Below are positions 10,901 through 17,156 of a stretch of DNA of 64,000 nucleotides, one piece after another. Numbering within the stretch: position 1 is the first letter of the stretch; each line of letters opens with the position of its first letter. This stretch comes from Sorangium cellulosum. GTDB taxonomy: Bacteria; Myxococcota_A; Polyangia; Polyangiales; Polyangiaceae. Both the position numbers and the translations under genes were made by a program. The stretch lies in the NCBI RefSeq assembly GCF_004135735.1, contig NZ_CP012670.1:6092501-6156500 (forward strand), in the 5' to 3' direction. Below the pieces are notes generated by a model. The model did not search any database. It saw nothing but the letters and a program-made list of their open reading frames with translations, and was not told the origin of the DNA.

Positions 10901-11598
10901 GCCGCGAAGCGCGCGTGGAGCGCGCGCAGGAGCCCGAGGTCGAACGAGCCCTGTCCGGGCAGCAGCAGCGCGATCTTCGCGCCGCGCTCGCCCACGGGCG
11001 CCGGCCCGCCCGCGCGCGGAGGCTCCTCCGCCGCGCCCCACCGCGCGTGGTGCGGGCGCGACGCGTGCAGCGGCGCGCGCGCGACCTCGGCGCCGTACCG
11101 GCGGACGCGCTCGGGGAAGAGCTCGCGCAGCGCGGCGCCGCCCCGCAGGGCGAGCTCGACGAAGCGCGGGTGCGGCACGCGCTCGTCGAGGGCCCCGACG
11201 TGCTGGGTCACCGACCTGGGCAGCGGCGCGAGCTCGTCGCTCGTCGCGGAGACGGCGACGATGCGCTGGTAGCCGCACGCCACGGGCTCGCCGTCGAAGC
11301 GGACCGTGCGGAAGTAGCCGTACGCGCTCGATCGCGTCACGGCGCCGAGCGACATGAAGATCGCGACGCGCTCGCCCACGCGGACCGGCGAGAGGTTCCG
11401 GCTGTAGCCCTCGGTGGTGAGCAGCCGGATCGCGGCGCGATCGTCCTCGTGCGGGAGCGTGCCGTCCGCGGCCTCGGCGAAGTAGAGCGCCTCGCGCGCG
11501 ATGCACTGGAAGCGGAAGTTCGTGAGGTAGTGATGGCTCCCGTAGGCCATGCTGTCCTCGAACGTCACGCAGTACGGAACGACGAAGAACGCGTCCAT
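4924..11598 (-). CDS. PUFA-synthase-like megasynthase: hotdog-AT-KS-KS0/CLF-KR-DH
   Basis: This is a 2224-residue iterative type I synthase. The start at 11598 (MDAFFVVPYC) has GGAGAGG four bases upstream; the frame runs open to 11676. Domains in order: hotdog/thioesterase-like fold (about 1-150, YCVTFEDSMAYGSHHY); acyltransferase (about 208-510, GHSLGE with Ser304, ASRHAFHSP); ketosynthase (about 589-1035, DAACASS with Cys787, His920 in EAHATATPVGD, His959 in KSLLGHTG); a second KS-like domain (about 1057-1350) whose active-site string reads DTSGAS, Gly1218 replacing Cys, as in chain-length factors; ketoreductase (about 1625-1900, VTGGARGITAH, Ser1813, Tyr1827, Asn1831); and a hotdog dehydratase (about 1938-2224, WLADH with His1945). 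There is no internal ACP, ER, release domain or phosphopantetheinyl transferase; the next gene supplies ACP and a reductase-like domain. Relatives are Pfa PUFA synthases and heterocyst-glycolipid synthases, but this domain order is unusual. The product is unknown, probably a lipid. Confidence 0.88.
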   Translation of the reverse strand: MDAFFVVPYCVTFEDSMAYGSHHYLTNFRFQCIAREALYFAEAADGTLPHEDDRAAIRLLTTEGYSRNLSPVRVGERVAIFMSLGAVTRSSAYGYFRTVRFDGEPVACGYQRIVAVSATSDELAPLPRSVTQHVGALDERVPHPRFVELALRGGAALRELFPERVRRYGAEVARAPLHASRPHHARWGAAEEPPRAGGPAPVGERGAKIALLLPGQGSFDLGLLRALHARFAAAREAVAAAEPAARALLGASIEALAAGGEAEARAALEACPDLDQLGILLQDHVAVALLRSAGLEADVVAGHSLGEIAALAAGGAFPLATAAEIVGRRALALRDAPPGRMLAAHASEERLRDEVRALGRDDVFVAVVNASDQAVASGSADGIAALARRLAGAGVRATALASRHAFHSPLLAPAVGPFASALGRIPAARPALATYSPIDRVYYGEGPLAPARLLPMHLVTPLDFGAAVRDLVAAGVRTFVECGGGGTLTALARRSAPAEPGLRMIAAFRAGEDVVAEHRRVVQALCAAGRALTEVAPLPGEGGEGGRPRADAAPASPAAPAASPGGLAASPAAPAAGPREAGGAPAGAEPIAIVGMGAVLPGAGGVDAYLAQLRAGTSGIVDRGERHPELAADFLCPGRAADKTYSLLTGVVDALGPFEGRTGYDARALERLPKTARMLACALAEAREQAAALRGRAPLRIACILGSTADGSIEHDEATLLLGVERALAGVGADAADRAAVVDALAGGLGLDAERRAACRGHLEPLARVVRDVVGEGARAVIVDAACASSMYAVHLGAAMLRRGLADVVIAGGAYQPGPPNACQFSQFGGLSATGSRPLDASADGVVFGEGAAVVVLERLGDAVGRGERPLAVLLGSGVSSDGPSPSVTVPQRSGQSLAMRRAYARAGVAPRSVQYVEAHATATPVGDATELQALGEVFAGDAGAPRVALGSVKSLLGHTGWTAGVASLIKVVLAMRERAIFPQHGFEAPNPRIDLARSPFFIPTAVAPWPAAGAGPLRAALDSFGFGGTNAHLVVEEFQPGRHAPRPRPRDARRALCVVGLGAVFPGASGAPADAPSDALAFDERALRLPARAKVLPDALEAMDPSQLLAAMAAERALAALPARDLGDRIGVVIGHEGKTRRGARANERIFGDRVARVLRARGVRPALAAAAVDALRAGSPATGPYTQPGNMPNVISGRVANVLGLRGPNFVVDTSGASLLDALAIADLVLDEDCDVVLAGAVNAFSDDVARGASAASDPRPVGEAALLVALCTEATAARNAFPVLARLRVGGAEGDAAGRELAVGRGRAWLRGAEGAVELHAAIQGARPRGAALVRWPSDPRAIHVTSAEPLAARVAPAPASTGFATGTPIHVHVPEIAPAPATAPAARAPSRVLYVCADAALAADVRRAARSAEERARVLAVAPLEDAVSAASGDPRGAAASGAGAGGGAGPWIDARDEQRLRASLEALAPDDIDAVAVLTRAADARAFLDGAPGSYRPALRALFGAARRYYDAIARGDVAFAALVVGAVDPAGRLAPEGGAVGGFVKSLARELPGGDVRVVHADAREVAAALGALHDEWRRARPATPEEVVDLGGARHVVQLARGASAPPERATPTLGEGAVALVTGGARGITAHLVEGLIERFGCRAVLLGRSRLEDAPPRALAMTDAELDAYERDFYAEALRADRGLRMPALRERYARVRAAREAHQVLARLRALAGARGGGGVDYHAVDVTCAEDVDRAVAAVAAAYGRIDLIVHGAGIQASSRLPSKSLELFERIIDTKLAGLGHLRRALARHLPAARPHVHLVTSAFSALGNDGQPDYGAANEALNRAAAYFAAEADEGPWSSIAWLGWNGVGMTAGSEYSALGAARGLRGVEPDEGRRLFLELVAERPVGAAQVLLTDSEIERFAPRIAAARAPASAEGRAWTLDPRVDPWLADHRARSSAVAAGAFLVELAVRHALEAAAEGRALVREVRDVRFHELLRLPDEAGRDVRTVTTRRERLAGGRVAVAVEVRGDFVHKSGVVLRAGVVFASCVVELGPARDDLAPRHAGRVEGPTLRDPYVSRGAPLQHAGWFDHLGSFVLGGSLKSGRFRAPADRALERLRAAATPFLLLDALLTLGVLRRDDAGALPVCAAASVARIRFGAAANDLAIRAAGGPVQLVATVPPAAGDRVLSAWAQAIDPSLGVLLDVEGLEGRVVGRVAADARDVAPVSLGAS

Positions 11599-11711
11599 GA
11601 ATCCTCTCCACGCGGCCCGCCCGCGCGCTCGGGCGACGCACGCCCGGCGCCGCGCGCCGGCCGACGTGCCGTGCATCCCTCACCGCCGCGGTGCCCGGGC
11701 CGCTCGATTAT

Positions 11712-11723
11712 GTGTACCTACAC
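11712..11723. promoter_or_regulatory. Operator-like palindrome, copy 1 (GTGTACCTACAC)
   Basis: This is the first of three sites sharing GTGTANNTACAC in the 378-base gap between the divergent megasynthase (start 11598) and MarR gene (start 11977). Read on the minus strand it extends to AGGTGTAGGTACACA, close to copy 2. It lies about 115 bases upstream of the megasynthase start, where an operator or promoter-proximal site for that operon would be expected. Confidence 0.6.
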
Positions 11724-11893
11724 CTAAATGCGCGCGACGAGCCCGCGGCCGCCGGCCGCGCGCCGGCGCCGCGAGCGCGCGGCCGGCGTCACCGCGGCCC
11801 GGACGAGGGGATCGTCAGGGCGCGCCGTGGCCGTCGGACCGCGAGGCGGGCCAGCGCGTCGAGCGGACGAGACAGCCCCGCGACGCCGGATAG

Positions 11894-11905
11894 GTGTAGC
11901 TACAC
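11894..11905. promoter_or_regulatory. Operator-like palindrome, copy 2 (GTGTAGCTACAC)
   Basis: The palindrome is perfect over 16 bases at 11892-11907 (AGGTGTAGCTACACCT) and shares the GTGTANNTACAC core with copies 1 and 3. It is the most extended of the three and sits midway between the two divergent genes. Length, symmetry and position fit a MarR-dimer binding site. Confidence 0.65.
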
Positions 11906-11960
11906 CTGTACAGATGTCAAGCAGCGGAGTCCCTGGGATCTGGCCGTTCGCCAGAAAACA

Positions 11961-11972
11961 GTGTATATACAC
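11961..11972. promoter_or_regulatory. Operator-like palindrome, copy 3 (GTGTATATACAC)
   Basis: This perfect 12-base palindrome with the same GTGTANNTACAC core ends four bases before the MarR start codon at 11977, inside an AT-rich patch rare in this DNA. A repressor bound here would cover the MarR ribosome-binding or initiation region, so autorepression is the natural inference. Confidence 0.65.
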
Positions 11973-11976
11973 TTTT

Positions 11977-12516
11977 ATGGTCGACTTCTCCCGCGCCGCC
12001 CGGACCATCGCAGGCCAGTGCGCGCTGGTGCGGGTGCGCCGCGCGTCGCGCGCGCTGACGCGGCTCTACGACGAGAGCCTGCGGCCGGTGGGGCTCCAGG
12101 CGTCGCAGCTCACGCTGCTCGTCGCGGTCGCGACGTGCGGCGACGAGGGCGTGACGATCGGCGCGCTGGCCGACGGGCTGGTCATGGACCGGACGACGCT
12201 CACGCGGAACCTCGCGCCGCTGGAGAAGGCGGGGCTGCTCCGCGTGGCGCGCGCGCCCAACGACGCGCGCGTGCGCCTCGTCTTCCTGACGCGCCAGGGA
12301 GAGCGCGCCATCGAGGCGGCGTTCCCGCTGTGGGAGCGGACGCAGAAGCACGTGCGCGAGCAGCTCGGCGAGCGCGAGGCCGACGCGCTCCGCGAGGAGC
12401 TCGGTCGCGTCGTGGCCCTGACCGCGCGGCCCGCCAAGGCGACTGCCGCGCGCCCCGCCGAGGCGCCCCCCGTCAAGGCGCCTCGCGCGCGGCCTGGCAA
12501 GCGCCGAGCGAGGTGA
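11977..12516 (+). CDS. MarR-family transcriptional regulator
   Basis: The ATG at 11977 gives 179 residues starting MVDFSRAART; the frame is open further upstream, but that stretch contains the operator palindromes and is not coding. A winged helix-turn-helix follows: LTLLVAVATCGDEGVTIGAL, then MDRTTLTRNLAPLEK as recognition helix and RVRLVFLTRQGE as the wing with its D/R pair. Flanking helices (16-45, 115-145) would form the dimer interface. The last 30 residues are an Ala/Pro/Lys/Arg basic tail. It is transcribed away from the megasynthase operon across three matching palindromes, so it probably represses or senses a product of that operon and controls itself. Ligand unknown. Confidence 0.85.
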   Translation: MVDFSRAARTIAGQCALVRVRRASRALTRLYDESLRPVGLQASQLTLLVAVATCGDEGVTIGALADGLVMDRTTLTRNLAPLEKAGLLRVARAPNDARVRLVFLTRQGERAIEAAFPLWERTQKHVREQLGEREADALREELGRVVALTARPAKATAARPAEAPPVKAPRARPGKRRAR

Positions 12517-12523
12517 TCGCTCC

Positions 12524-13417
12524 TCAGCGCCCCCGCGCCGGGCGGCGGGCGAGCTCCGCCTCGACGAGCGCGCGGAACGTCGCGACCGCGGGGTTCGGCT
12601 GATCGCGCCGCCACACCGCGCCGACTCGGAAGATGGCCTCCGGCAGGGGCAGGCGCATCGGCGCGACGCGGGCCGCGCGCCCCTTCATCGCCGACGCCGG
12701 CAGCAGGGCCACGCCGATCCCCGCCTCGACGAGGGCGAGCACCGTGGCGAAATCGCGCGCCTCCTGCGCCACGCGCGGCCGGAAGCCGAGGTGCGCGCAG
12801 ACGCGCAGCACGTGGTCGTGGAAGCTCACGGACACGGCGCGGGGCAAGAGCACGAACGGCTCCTCGCCGAGCGCCCGCGGGCCCGCGGCCTCGAGCGCCG
12901 CGGCGCGCCCGCGCGGCGCCGCGGCCACGAGCCGGTCGCGCACGACCTCGAGCGACGCGAGGTCGGGCGGCGCCGGCAGCCGCACGAAGCCCAGATCGAG
13001 CGCGCCGGAGCGCAGCGCGTCGAGCTGGGCGGGCGTCGACATGTCCTGGAGCTCGACGTGCACGCCCGGCGCCCGCTGGCGGAAGCGCACGACGACGCGC
13101 GCCACGAGCGCGGCCGTCGCGACCCCGAAGCCGAGCCGCAGCGCGCCGGCCTCGCCGCGCGCGATCCGCCGCGCGCGCGCGAGCGCCTGGTCCGCGTCGC
13201 GCAGGAGCGCGCGCGCGTCCTCCGCGAGCTGCCGCCCGAGCGCGGTGGGCGCGACGCCGCTGCGGCCGCGCACGAACAGGGCCCCGCCGAGCTCGTCCTC
13301 GAGCTGCTTGAGCTGCTTGCTGAGCGCGGGCTGGCTGATGTGCAGCGCCCGCGCGGCGCGCCCGAAGTGAAGCTGCTCGGACAGCGCCGCGACGGCGCGG
13401 AGGTGGTGCAGGTCCAT
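12524..13417 (-). CDS. LysR-family transcriptional regulator
   Basis: At 297 residues this is full length for LysR. MDLHHLRAVAALSEQLHFGRAARALHI begins the N-terminal helix-turn-helix, continued by SQPALSKQLKQLEDELG. The effector-binding domain starts near residue 90 (LRLGFGVATAALVARVVVRF) with the usual two lobes. It ends seven bases from the convergent MarR stop and starts 203 bases from the divergent MFS transporter at 13621. Divergent LysR-transporter pairs usually have the regulator control the exporter in response to its substrate; here that is inference. The upstream gap carries a triple 21-base repeat. Confidence 0.88.
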   Translation of the reverse strand: MDLHHLRAVAALSEQLHFGRAARALHISQPALSKQLKQLEDELGGALFVRGRSGVAPTALGRQLAEDARALLRDADQALARARRIARGEAGALRLGFGVATAALVARVVVRFRQRAPGVHVELQDMSTPAQLDALRSGALDLGFVRLPAPPDLASLEVVRDRLVAAAPRGRAAALEAAGPRALGEEPFVLLPRAVSVSFHDHVLRVCAHLGFRPRVAQEARDFATVLALVEAGIGVALLPASAMKGRAARVAPMRLPLPEAIFRVGAVWRRDQPNPAVATFRALVEAELARRPARGR

Positions 13418-13516
13418 TCGATTCCTTCACGTTATCGATCTGGCCGCGACATGTCATTGGACGCATCGAACGCCCGCCCCCACCTTCTGGCGTACAGCCC
13501 CCCGGGCCCGCACGCG

Positions 13517-13579
13517 GCCCTGGCGCCGCCGCAGGCAGCCCTGGCGCCGCCGCAGGCGGCCCTGGCGCCGCCGCAGGCG
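13517..13579. repeat. Three tandem 21-base repeats
   Basis: Three almost identical copies of a 21-base unit (gccctggcgccgccgcaggc plus one base), followed by a partial fourth, occupy the gap between the divergent LysR and MFS genes. The 21-base period is two helical turns, which could present repeated binding faces, but a plain replication-slippage minisatellite is equally possible. Frames through it are open only because it lacks stops. Confidence 0.7.
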
Positions 13580-13620
13580 GCCCTGCTGCCGCGCGGAGGG
13601 CCCCCACCGCCGAGGATTCG

Positions 13621-14919
13621 ATGGATCCAGGGATCGTGCTCGACACGGATGGTCAGCTCTCGCCCGCGCCTCGCGGCCGGCGCGGCGCGGCGCCTCGCCG
13701 CCTCGACGCGCCGGCCGCGCGCGGCGCCCCGCGGCCCGCGCCGCCGCCGCACCTGCGCGCGGCGCGCGTCGGCGTCGCGGCGGCGTTCTTCCTGTACGGC
13801 GCGGCGTTCGCGACCTGGGTCGTGCGCATCCCCTCGGTGCGCGAGGCCCTCGCGCTGAGCCCGGCCGAGCTCGGCGGCGCCCTGTTCGGCGCCTCCGCGG
13901 GCGGGATCGTGGCGATGCCGGTTGCCGGCTGGCTGGCCGGCCGCGCCGGCAGCCGGCCGCTCCTCCGGGCCGCGCCCCTCGCGCTCGGCGCGGCGCTCGT
14001 GCTGCCCGCGCTGGCGTCGAGCCTGCTCACGCTCGCGCTCTCGCTCTTCGTGATGGGCCTCGCGGGCGGGGCGCTCAACATCGCCGTCAACGCGCAGGGC
14101 ACCGCGGTCGAGCGCGCGTACGGGCGCCCGATCTTCTCGTCGCTCCACGGGCTGTTCAGCCTCGGCGGGCTCGCCGGCGCGGCGCTCGGCGGCGCGCTCC
14201 TCGACCGGGGCGTCCCGACCCTCATGCACCTCGCGGCGGTCGGGGCGGCGATCGGCGCGCTGGCGCTCTGGGCGACGCGGAATGCGCTCCCCGCGGCGCC
14301 GGCGCCGGCGACCGGGGTGACGCCGGCGACCGCGCCGGCGGCGGCGGGCGGGCCCTCGCTCCGGGCGCTCGCGCCGCTCTTCGCCATCGCGTTCTGCGTG
14401 CTCGTCGGCGAGGGCGCGATCGCCGACTGGAGCGCCGTCTACCTGCGCGACGTCGTCGGCGCCTCGCCCGCCGCGGCCGCCGCGGGCTACGCCGTGTTCT
14501 CGATCGCGATGACCGCCGGCCGGCTCGTGGGCGACCGGCTCGACGCCGCGCTCGGGCCGCGCCGGCTCGTGTACCTCGGCGGCCTCGCCTCGGCGCTCGG
14601 GCTCGGCGTGGCGCTCGCGGTCCCGGGCTTCTGGACGGTGCTCGTCGGCTTCGCCGGCGTCGGCGCCGGGTCGTCGGTGGTGTTCCCGATCGCGCTGCGC
14701 GCCGCCAGCGGCGACGGCGGCCCCGGGACCGAGGCGGCGCTCGCGGCGGTCTCGACCGCGGGCTTCCTCGGGTTCCTCGTGGGCCCGCCGGTCATCGGCG
14801 TGACCGCGTCGTACGTGTCGCTGCGCGGCGCCCTCGGCTGGGTCGTCCTCGCGAGCGCCGTCATCGCCCTCCTCTCGCCGGCCGTGCAGCGGCGGAAGAT
14901 CGCGCCCGGCGGCGCGTGA
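13621..14919 (+). CDS. MFS transporter, YbjJ-like
   Basis: This 432-residue integral membrane protein has about 45 hydrophilic N-terminal residues, then twelve hydrophobic segments beginning with VGVAAAFFLYGAAFATWVVR. The phrase FATWVVRIPSVREALALS and the later GPPVIGVTA resemble YbjJ-type major facilitator proteins. The loop after segment 2 (GWLAGRAGSRPLLR) is the MFS G-x-x-x-D/R signature. A low-complexity Ala/Pro/Thr loop separates the two halves near residue 225. GAGG lies just before the ATG at 13621; a start further in cannot be excluded given the long hydrophilic lead. It is divergent from a LysR regulator that probably controls it. Substrate unknown; export is the likely direction. 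Confidence 0.85.
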   Translation: MDPGIVLDTDGQLSPAPRGRRGAAPRRLDAPAARGAPRPAPPPHLRAARVGVAAAFFLYGAAFATWVVRIPSVREALALSPAELGGALFGASAGGIVAMPVAGWLAGRAGSRPLLRAAPLALGAALVLPALASSLLTLALSLFVMGLAGGALNIAVNAQGTAVERAYGRPIFSSLHGLFSLGGLAGAALGGALLDRGVPTLMHLAAVGAAIGALALWATRNALPAAPAPATGVTPATAPAAAGGPSLRALAPLFAIAFCVLVGEGAIADWSAVYLRDVVGASPAAAAAGYAVFSIAMTAGRLVGDRLDAALGPRRLVYLGGLASALGLGVALAVPGFWTVLVGFAGVGAGSSVVFPIALRAASGDGGPGTEAALAAVSTAGFLGFLVGPPVIGVTASYVSLRGALGWVVLASAVIALLSPAVQRRKIAPGGA

Positions 14920-14927
14920 CCGGCGCG

Positions 14928-15341
14928 TCAGCCCGGCCGGTTGCGCATGAAGTCCGCCACCTCGGCGAAGCGCTGGTCGAGGAAGGCGCGGAGCGGCGCG
15001 GGCACGTCGACCTCCGCCATGGCCGCGCGCATGCAGCGCATCCAGGCGTCGCGCATGGCGATGTCGACCGGCACGCGGGCGTGGCGCATCCGCAGCCGCG
15101 GGTGGCCGTGCGCCGCGATGTAGTCCTGCGGGCCGCCCAGCCATCCGATGAGGAAGAGCGCGAACCGGTCGCGGCTCTCGCGGCAGACCTGGCCGCGCTC
15201 GTCGCACACGTGGAGGCGCGCGAGCGCCGGCTCGTCGCGGGCCATGAGATCGTAGAAGCGCTCGACCAGCCGGCGCACCGCGGGCTCGCCGCCCAGCAAC
15301 GTGAAAGGGGTCTCGGGCGCTGCGTCCATGGAGGGCCGCAT
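14928..15341 (-). CDS. Group II truncated haemoglobin
   Basis: This 137-residue globin has a 2-on-2 fold. FTLLGGEPAVRRLVERFYDLM covers helices A/B with the Phe-Tyr pair at B9-B10 (Tyr30), and FLIGWLGGPQDYIAAHGHPRLRMRHARVPV is broken here only for description: GWLGGP marks the E helix end, and His87 in RMRH is the proximal haem ligand. Trp100 (RDAW) is the conserved G8 tryptophan of group II. Such proteins bind O2, NO or peroxide and act in oxidative or nitrosative protection or oxygen delivery. A second ATG at 15329 would trim four residues. It converges on the MFS gene with only eight bases between them. The next gene upstream is divergent. Confidence 0.85.
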   Translation of the reverse strand: MRPSMDAAPETPFTLLGGEPAVRRLVERFYDLMARDEPALARLHVCDERGQVCRESRDRFALFLIGWLGGPQDYIAAHGHPRLRMRHARVPVDIAMRDAWMRCMRAAMAEVDVPAPLRAFLDQRFAEVADFMRNRPG

Positions 15342-15405
15342 CTAGCGGATCTCGCCCGGCGGCGCACCCCGCTTCCGGGCGCCCGGCCCAGCTCTCGTGA
15401 GCTCC

Positions 15406-15433
15406 TCCTTGGACCCCCCTCCTTGGACCCCCC
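15406..15433. repeat. Two tandem 14-base repeats
   Basis: Two perfect copies of TCCTTGGACCCCCC lie in the divergent region between the haemoglobin and XRE-cupin genes, just ahead of the palindromes at 15456-15487. Role unknown. Confidence 0.6.
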
Positions 15434-15455
15434 TCTAAACCACGCTGGACAGTTT

Positions 15456-15487
15456 GTTGGAATTATCTCCAACATGCTGGAAGCATG
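15456..15487. promoter_or_regulatory. Overlapping operator-like palindromes upstream of XRE-cupin gene
   Basis: Two perfect inverted repeats abut: GTTGGA-6 bases-TCCAAC at 15456-15473 and CATGCT-3 bases-AGCATG at 15473-15487, sharing one base. They end 13 bases before the chosen start of the XRE-cupin regulator at 15501. The AT-rich spacer and position fit autoregulation by a dimeric HTH protein; this is inference. Confidence 0.5.
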
Positions 15488-15500
15488 CTACTCTCCTGGC

Positions 15501-16061
15501 ATGGACCAGGATCCGGAGCTCTCGGGGAGGCTGGCGAAGAACATCAAGCAGCTGCGGGAGGCGCGCGGGCTGACGCAGCAGCAGCTGGCCAAGCTGGCCG
15601 GCGTGCCTCGGGCGACGTGGGCACACCTGGAGTCTGGCGTGGCCAACCCGACGCTCGGGGTCCTGCACCGCGCCGCCGCGGCCCTCCAGGTGTCGATCGA
15701 GGAGATGCTGTCCGCGCCCCGCGCCACCTGCCAGCTTTACCCGCGGGACACGCTGCCGACGCGCTCACCGGGGCAGGCGGTCGTCCGCAAGCTGTTGCCG
15801 GATCCGATCCCGGGCATGGAGATCGAGCGCATCGAGATCCCCGCGGGCGGGCGGATGACGGGCGTCCCGCACACCCCTGGCACCCGCGAGTACCTGACGT
15901 GCGAGAAGGGCGAGGTCCAGCTCGTGGTCGGCGGCGAGCGGTTCGCGCTCGGCGTGGGCGACGTCGCGGTGTTCCGTGGCGATCAGCGCCACTCGTACAA
16001 CAACCCCGGAAAGCAGGTCGCGGTCGGCTACTCGGTGGTGCTGCTGGCGCGGGTGATCTGA
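15501..16061 (+). CDS. XRE-family regulator with C-terminal cupin domain
   Basis: The ATG at 15501 gives 186 residues; an in-frame ATG at 15474 would add nine but would lie within the palindromes. Residues 8-70 form a Cro/CI-type helix-turn-helix (LAKNIKQLREARGLTQQQLAKLAG, shown here as its first half LAKNIKQLREARGL and second half TQQQLAKLAG; VPRATWAHLESG is the recognition segment). Residues about 100-180 are a cupin barrel: GTREYLTCEKGEVQLVVGG, DVAVFRGDQRHSYNN. HTH-cupin proteins bind a small ligand and control nearby metabolic or transport genes. The gene stands alone on the plus strand, so its targets are not evident. Its own upstream palindromes suggest autoregulation. Confidence 0.87.
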   Translation: MDQDPELSGRLAKNIKQLREARGLTQQQLAKLAGVPRATWAHLESGVANPTLGVLHRAAAALQVSIEEMLSAPRATCQLYPRDTLPTRSPGQAVVRKLLPDPIPGMEIERIEIPAGGRMTGVPHTPGTREYLTCEKGEVQLVVGGERFALGVGDVAVFRGDQRHSYNNPGKQVAVGYSVVLLARVI

Positions 16062-16160
16062 GGGGCTGACGGGATAGCCCTGCTCGTGCTCATCGTGCGT
16101 TGGGAGGCCGCCGGCGCCCCGCAGCCGCACTGGTAGACTCGCCGGCGAGCGATCCCTGCC

Positions 16161-17096
16161 ATGGATGCACGAATCAACCTGGACCTCAACGACGTCGCGC
16201 TCTTCGTGCGGGTCGTGCAGGCGCGCAGCTTCTCTGCCGTTGCCCGCGAGCGCGGGGTCCCTGGCTCGACGGTGAGCCGGCGCATCGCGCGGCTCGAGTC
16301 CGTGCTCGGCATCCGGCTCCTCGAGCGCACGACCCGCCGCCTTCGCCTCACCGACGCGGGGCAGGCGTACTTCGCCCACGCCGAGCGGGCGGTCGACGAC
16401 GTCTGGCAGGGGACCGATCGCGTCCGCGAGCTGCGCAAGGAGCCGCGCGGCCGCGTGCGGGTCCTCGCGCCGATCATCCTCGGCGCCTCCGTGGCGAACG
16501 TCATATACACCTACCTCGCGAAGCACCCTGGCGTGTCGATCGACCTCGAGCTGGACGAGCGGCGGATCGACCTGCTCGCCGAGGGGTTCGACATCGCGAT
16601 CCTCAAGGGGAAGGCGGACAGCGGCGATTTCGTCGCGCGCGAGCTGTGGCGGTCGACGCGGAAGCTGCTCTACGCGAGCCCGCGTTACCTCGAGGCGCGC
16701 GGCGCGCCGCGGCGGGTCGAGGACCTCGCGCGCCACGACTGCATCGCGACGCGCGCGACGGAGGGGTTCGCGACGTGGACGCTCTACCAGGGGCGCAGCA
16801 AACGAAGGGTCACCGTCGCGCCGCGCTTCTACGTGAACGAGTTCTCCGCCGCCCACGGCGCGGCGATCGCGGGCGTTGGCATCGCGATGCTCCCGGAGGT
16901 GCGCTGCCTCGAGGACGTGGCCGAGGAGCGGCTCGTCCGCGTCCTCGACGAGGTGGAGGGCGAGTCGGGCGGCGTCTACCTCCTCTATCGCGCCCATGGT
17001 TCGCTGACGGCGGCGGTCCGCACGTGCATCGACCATTTCCTCGCGGAGCTGCCGTCGACCGACCCGAGCCGCGTCGCGCACAAACGCCGCGCCTGA
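16161..17096 (+). CDS. LysR-family transcriptional regulator
   Basis: This 311-residue protein has the LysR N-terminal helix-turn-helix (LFVRVVQARSFSAVARERGV, PGSTVSRRIARLESVLG, LLERTTRRLRLTDAG) and a C-terminal effector domain starting at VRVLAPIILGASV. It resembles the group that binds as LysR tetramers next to SDR or NmrA reductases. It converges on an NmrA-family gene (17157-18032) 60 bases away. A near-copy of its first 12 codons reappears at 18214, upstream of that NmrA gene in divergent orientation, which indicates that the locus once held a second LysR copy. Its ligand is unknown. Only the first few residues (MDARINLDLNDVALF) are used for that comparison. Confidence 0.9.
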   Translation: MDARINLDLNDVALFVRVVQARSFSAVARERGVPGSTVSRRIARLESVLGIRLLERTTRRLRLTDAGQAYFAHAERAVDDVWQGTDRVRELRKEPRGRVRVLAPIILGASVANVIYTYLAKHPGVSIDLELDERRIDLLAEGFDIAILKGKADSGDFVARELWRSTRKLLYASPRYLEARGAPRRVEDLARHDCIATRATEGFATWTLYQGRSKRRVTVAPRFYVNEFSAAHGAAIAGVGIAMLPEVRCLEDVAEERLVRVLDEVEGESGGVYLLYRAHGSLTAAVRTCIDHFLAELPSTDPSRVAHKRRA

Positions 17097-17156
17097 AGCC
17101 AGCCGGGCCGCCCACGCCCTCGCTTCGTCCACACCGAACGTCGGGACGTCCGGTGG

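Noticed and set aside
4799-11683. A 2294-residue open frame overlapping the megasynthase in another frame
   Set aside because: Its product is Arg/Ala/Pro-rich without domains, while the 4924-11598 frame contains all catalytic motifs. High G+C suppresses stops.
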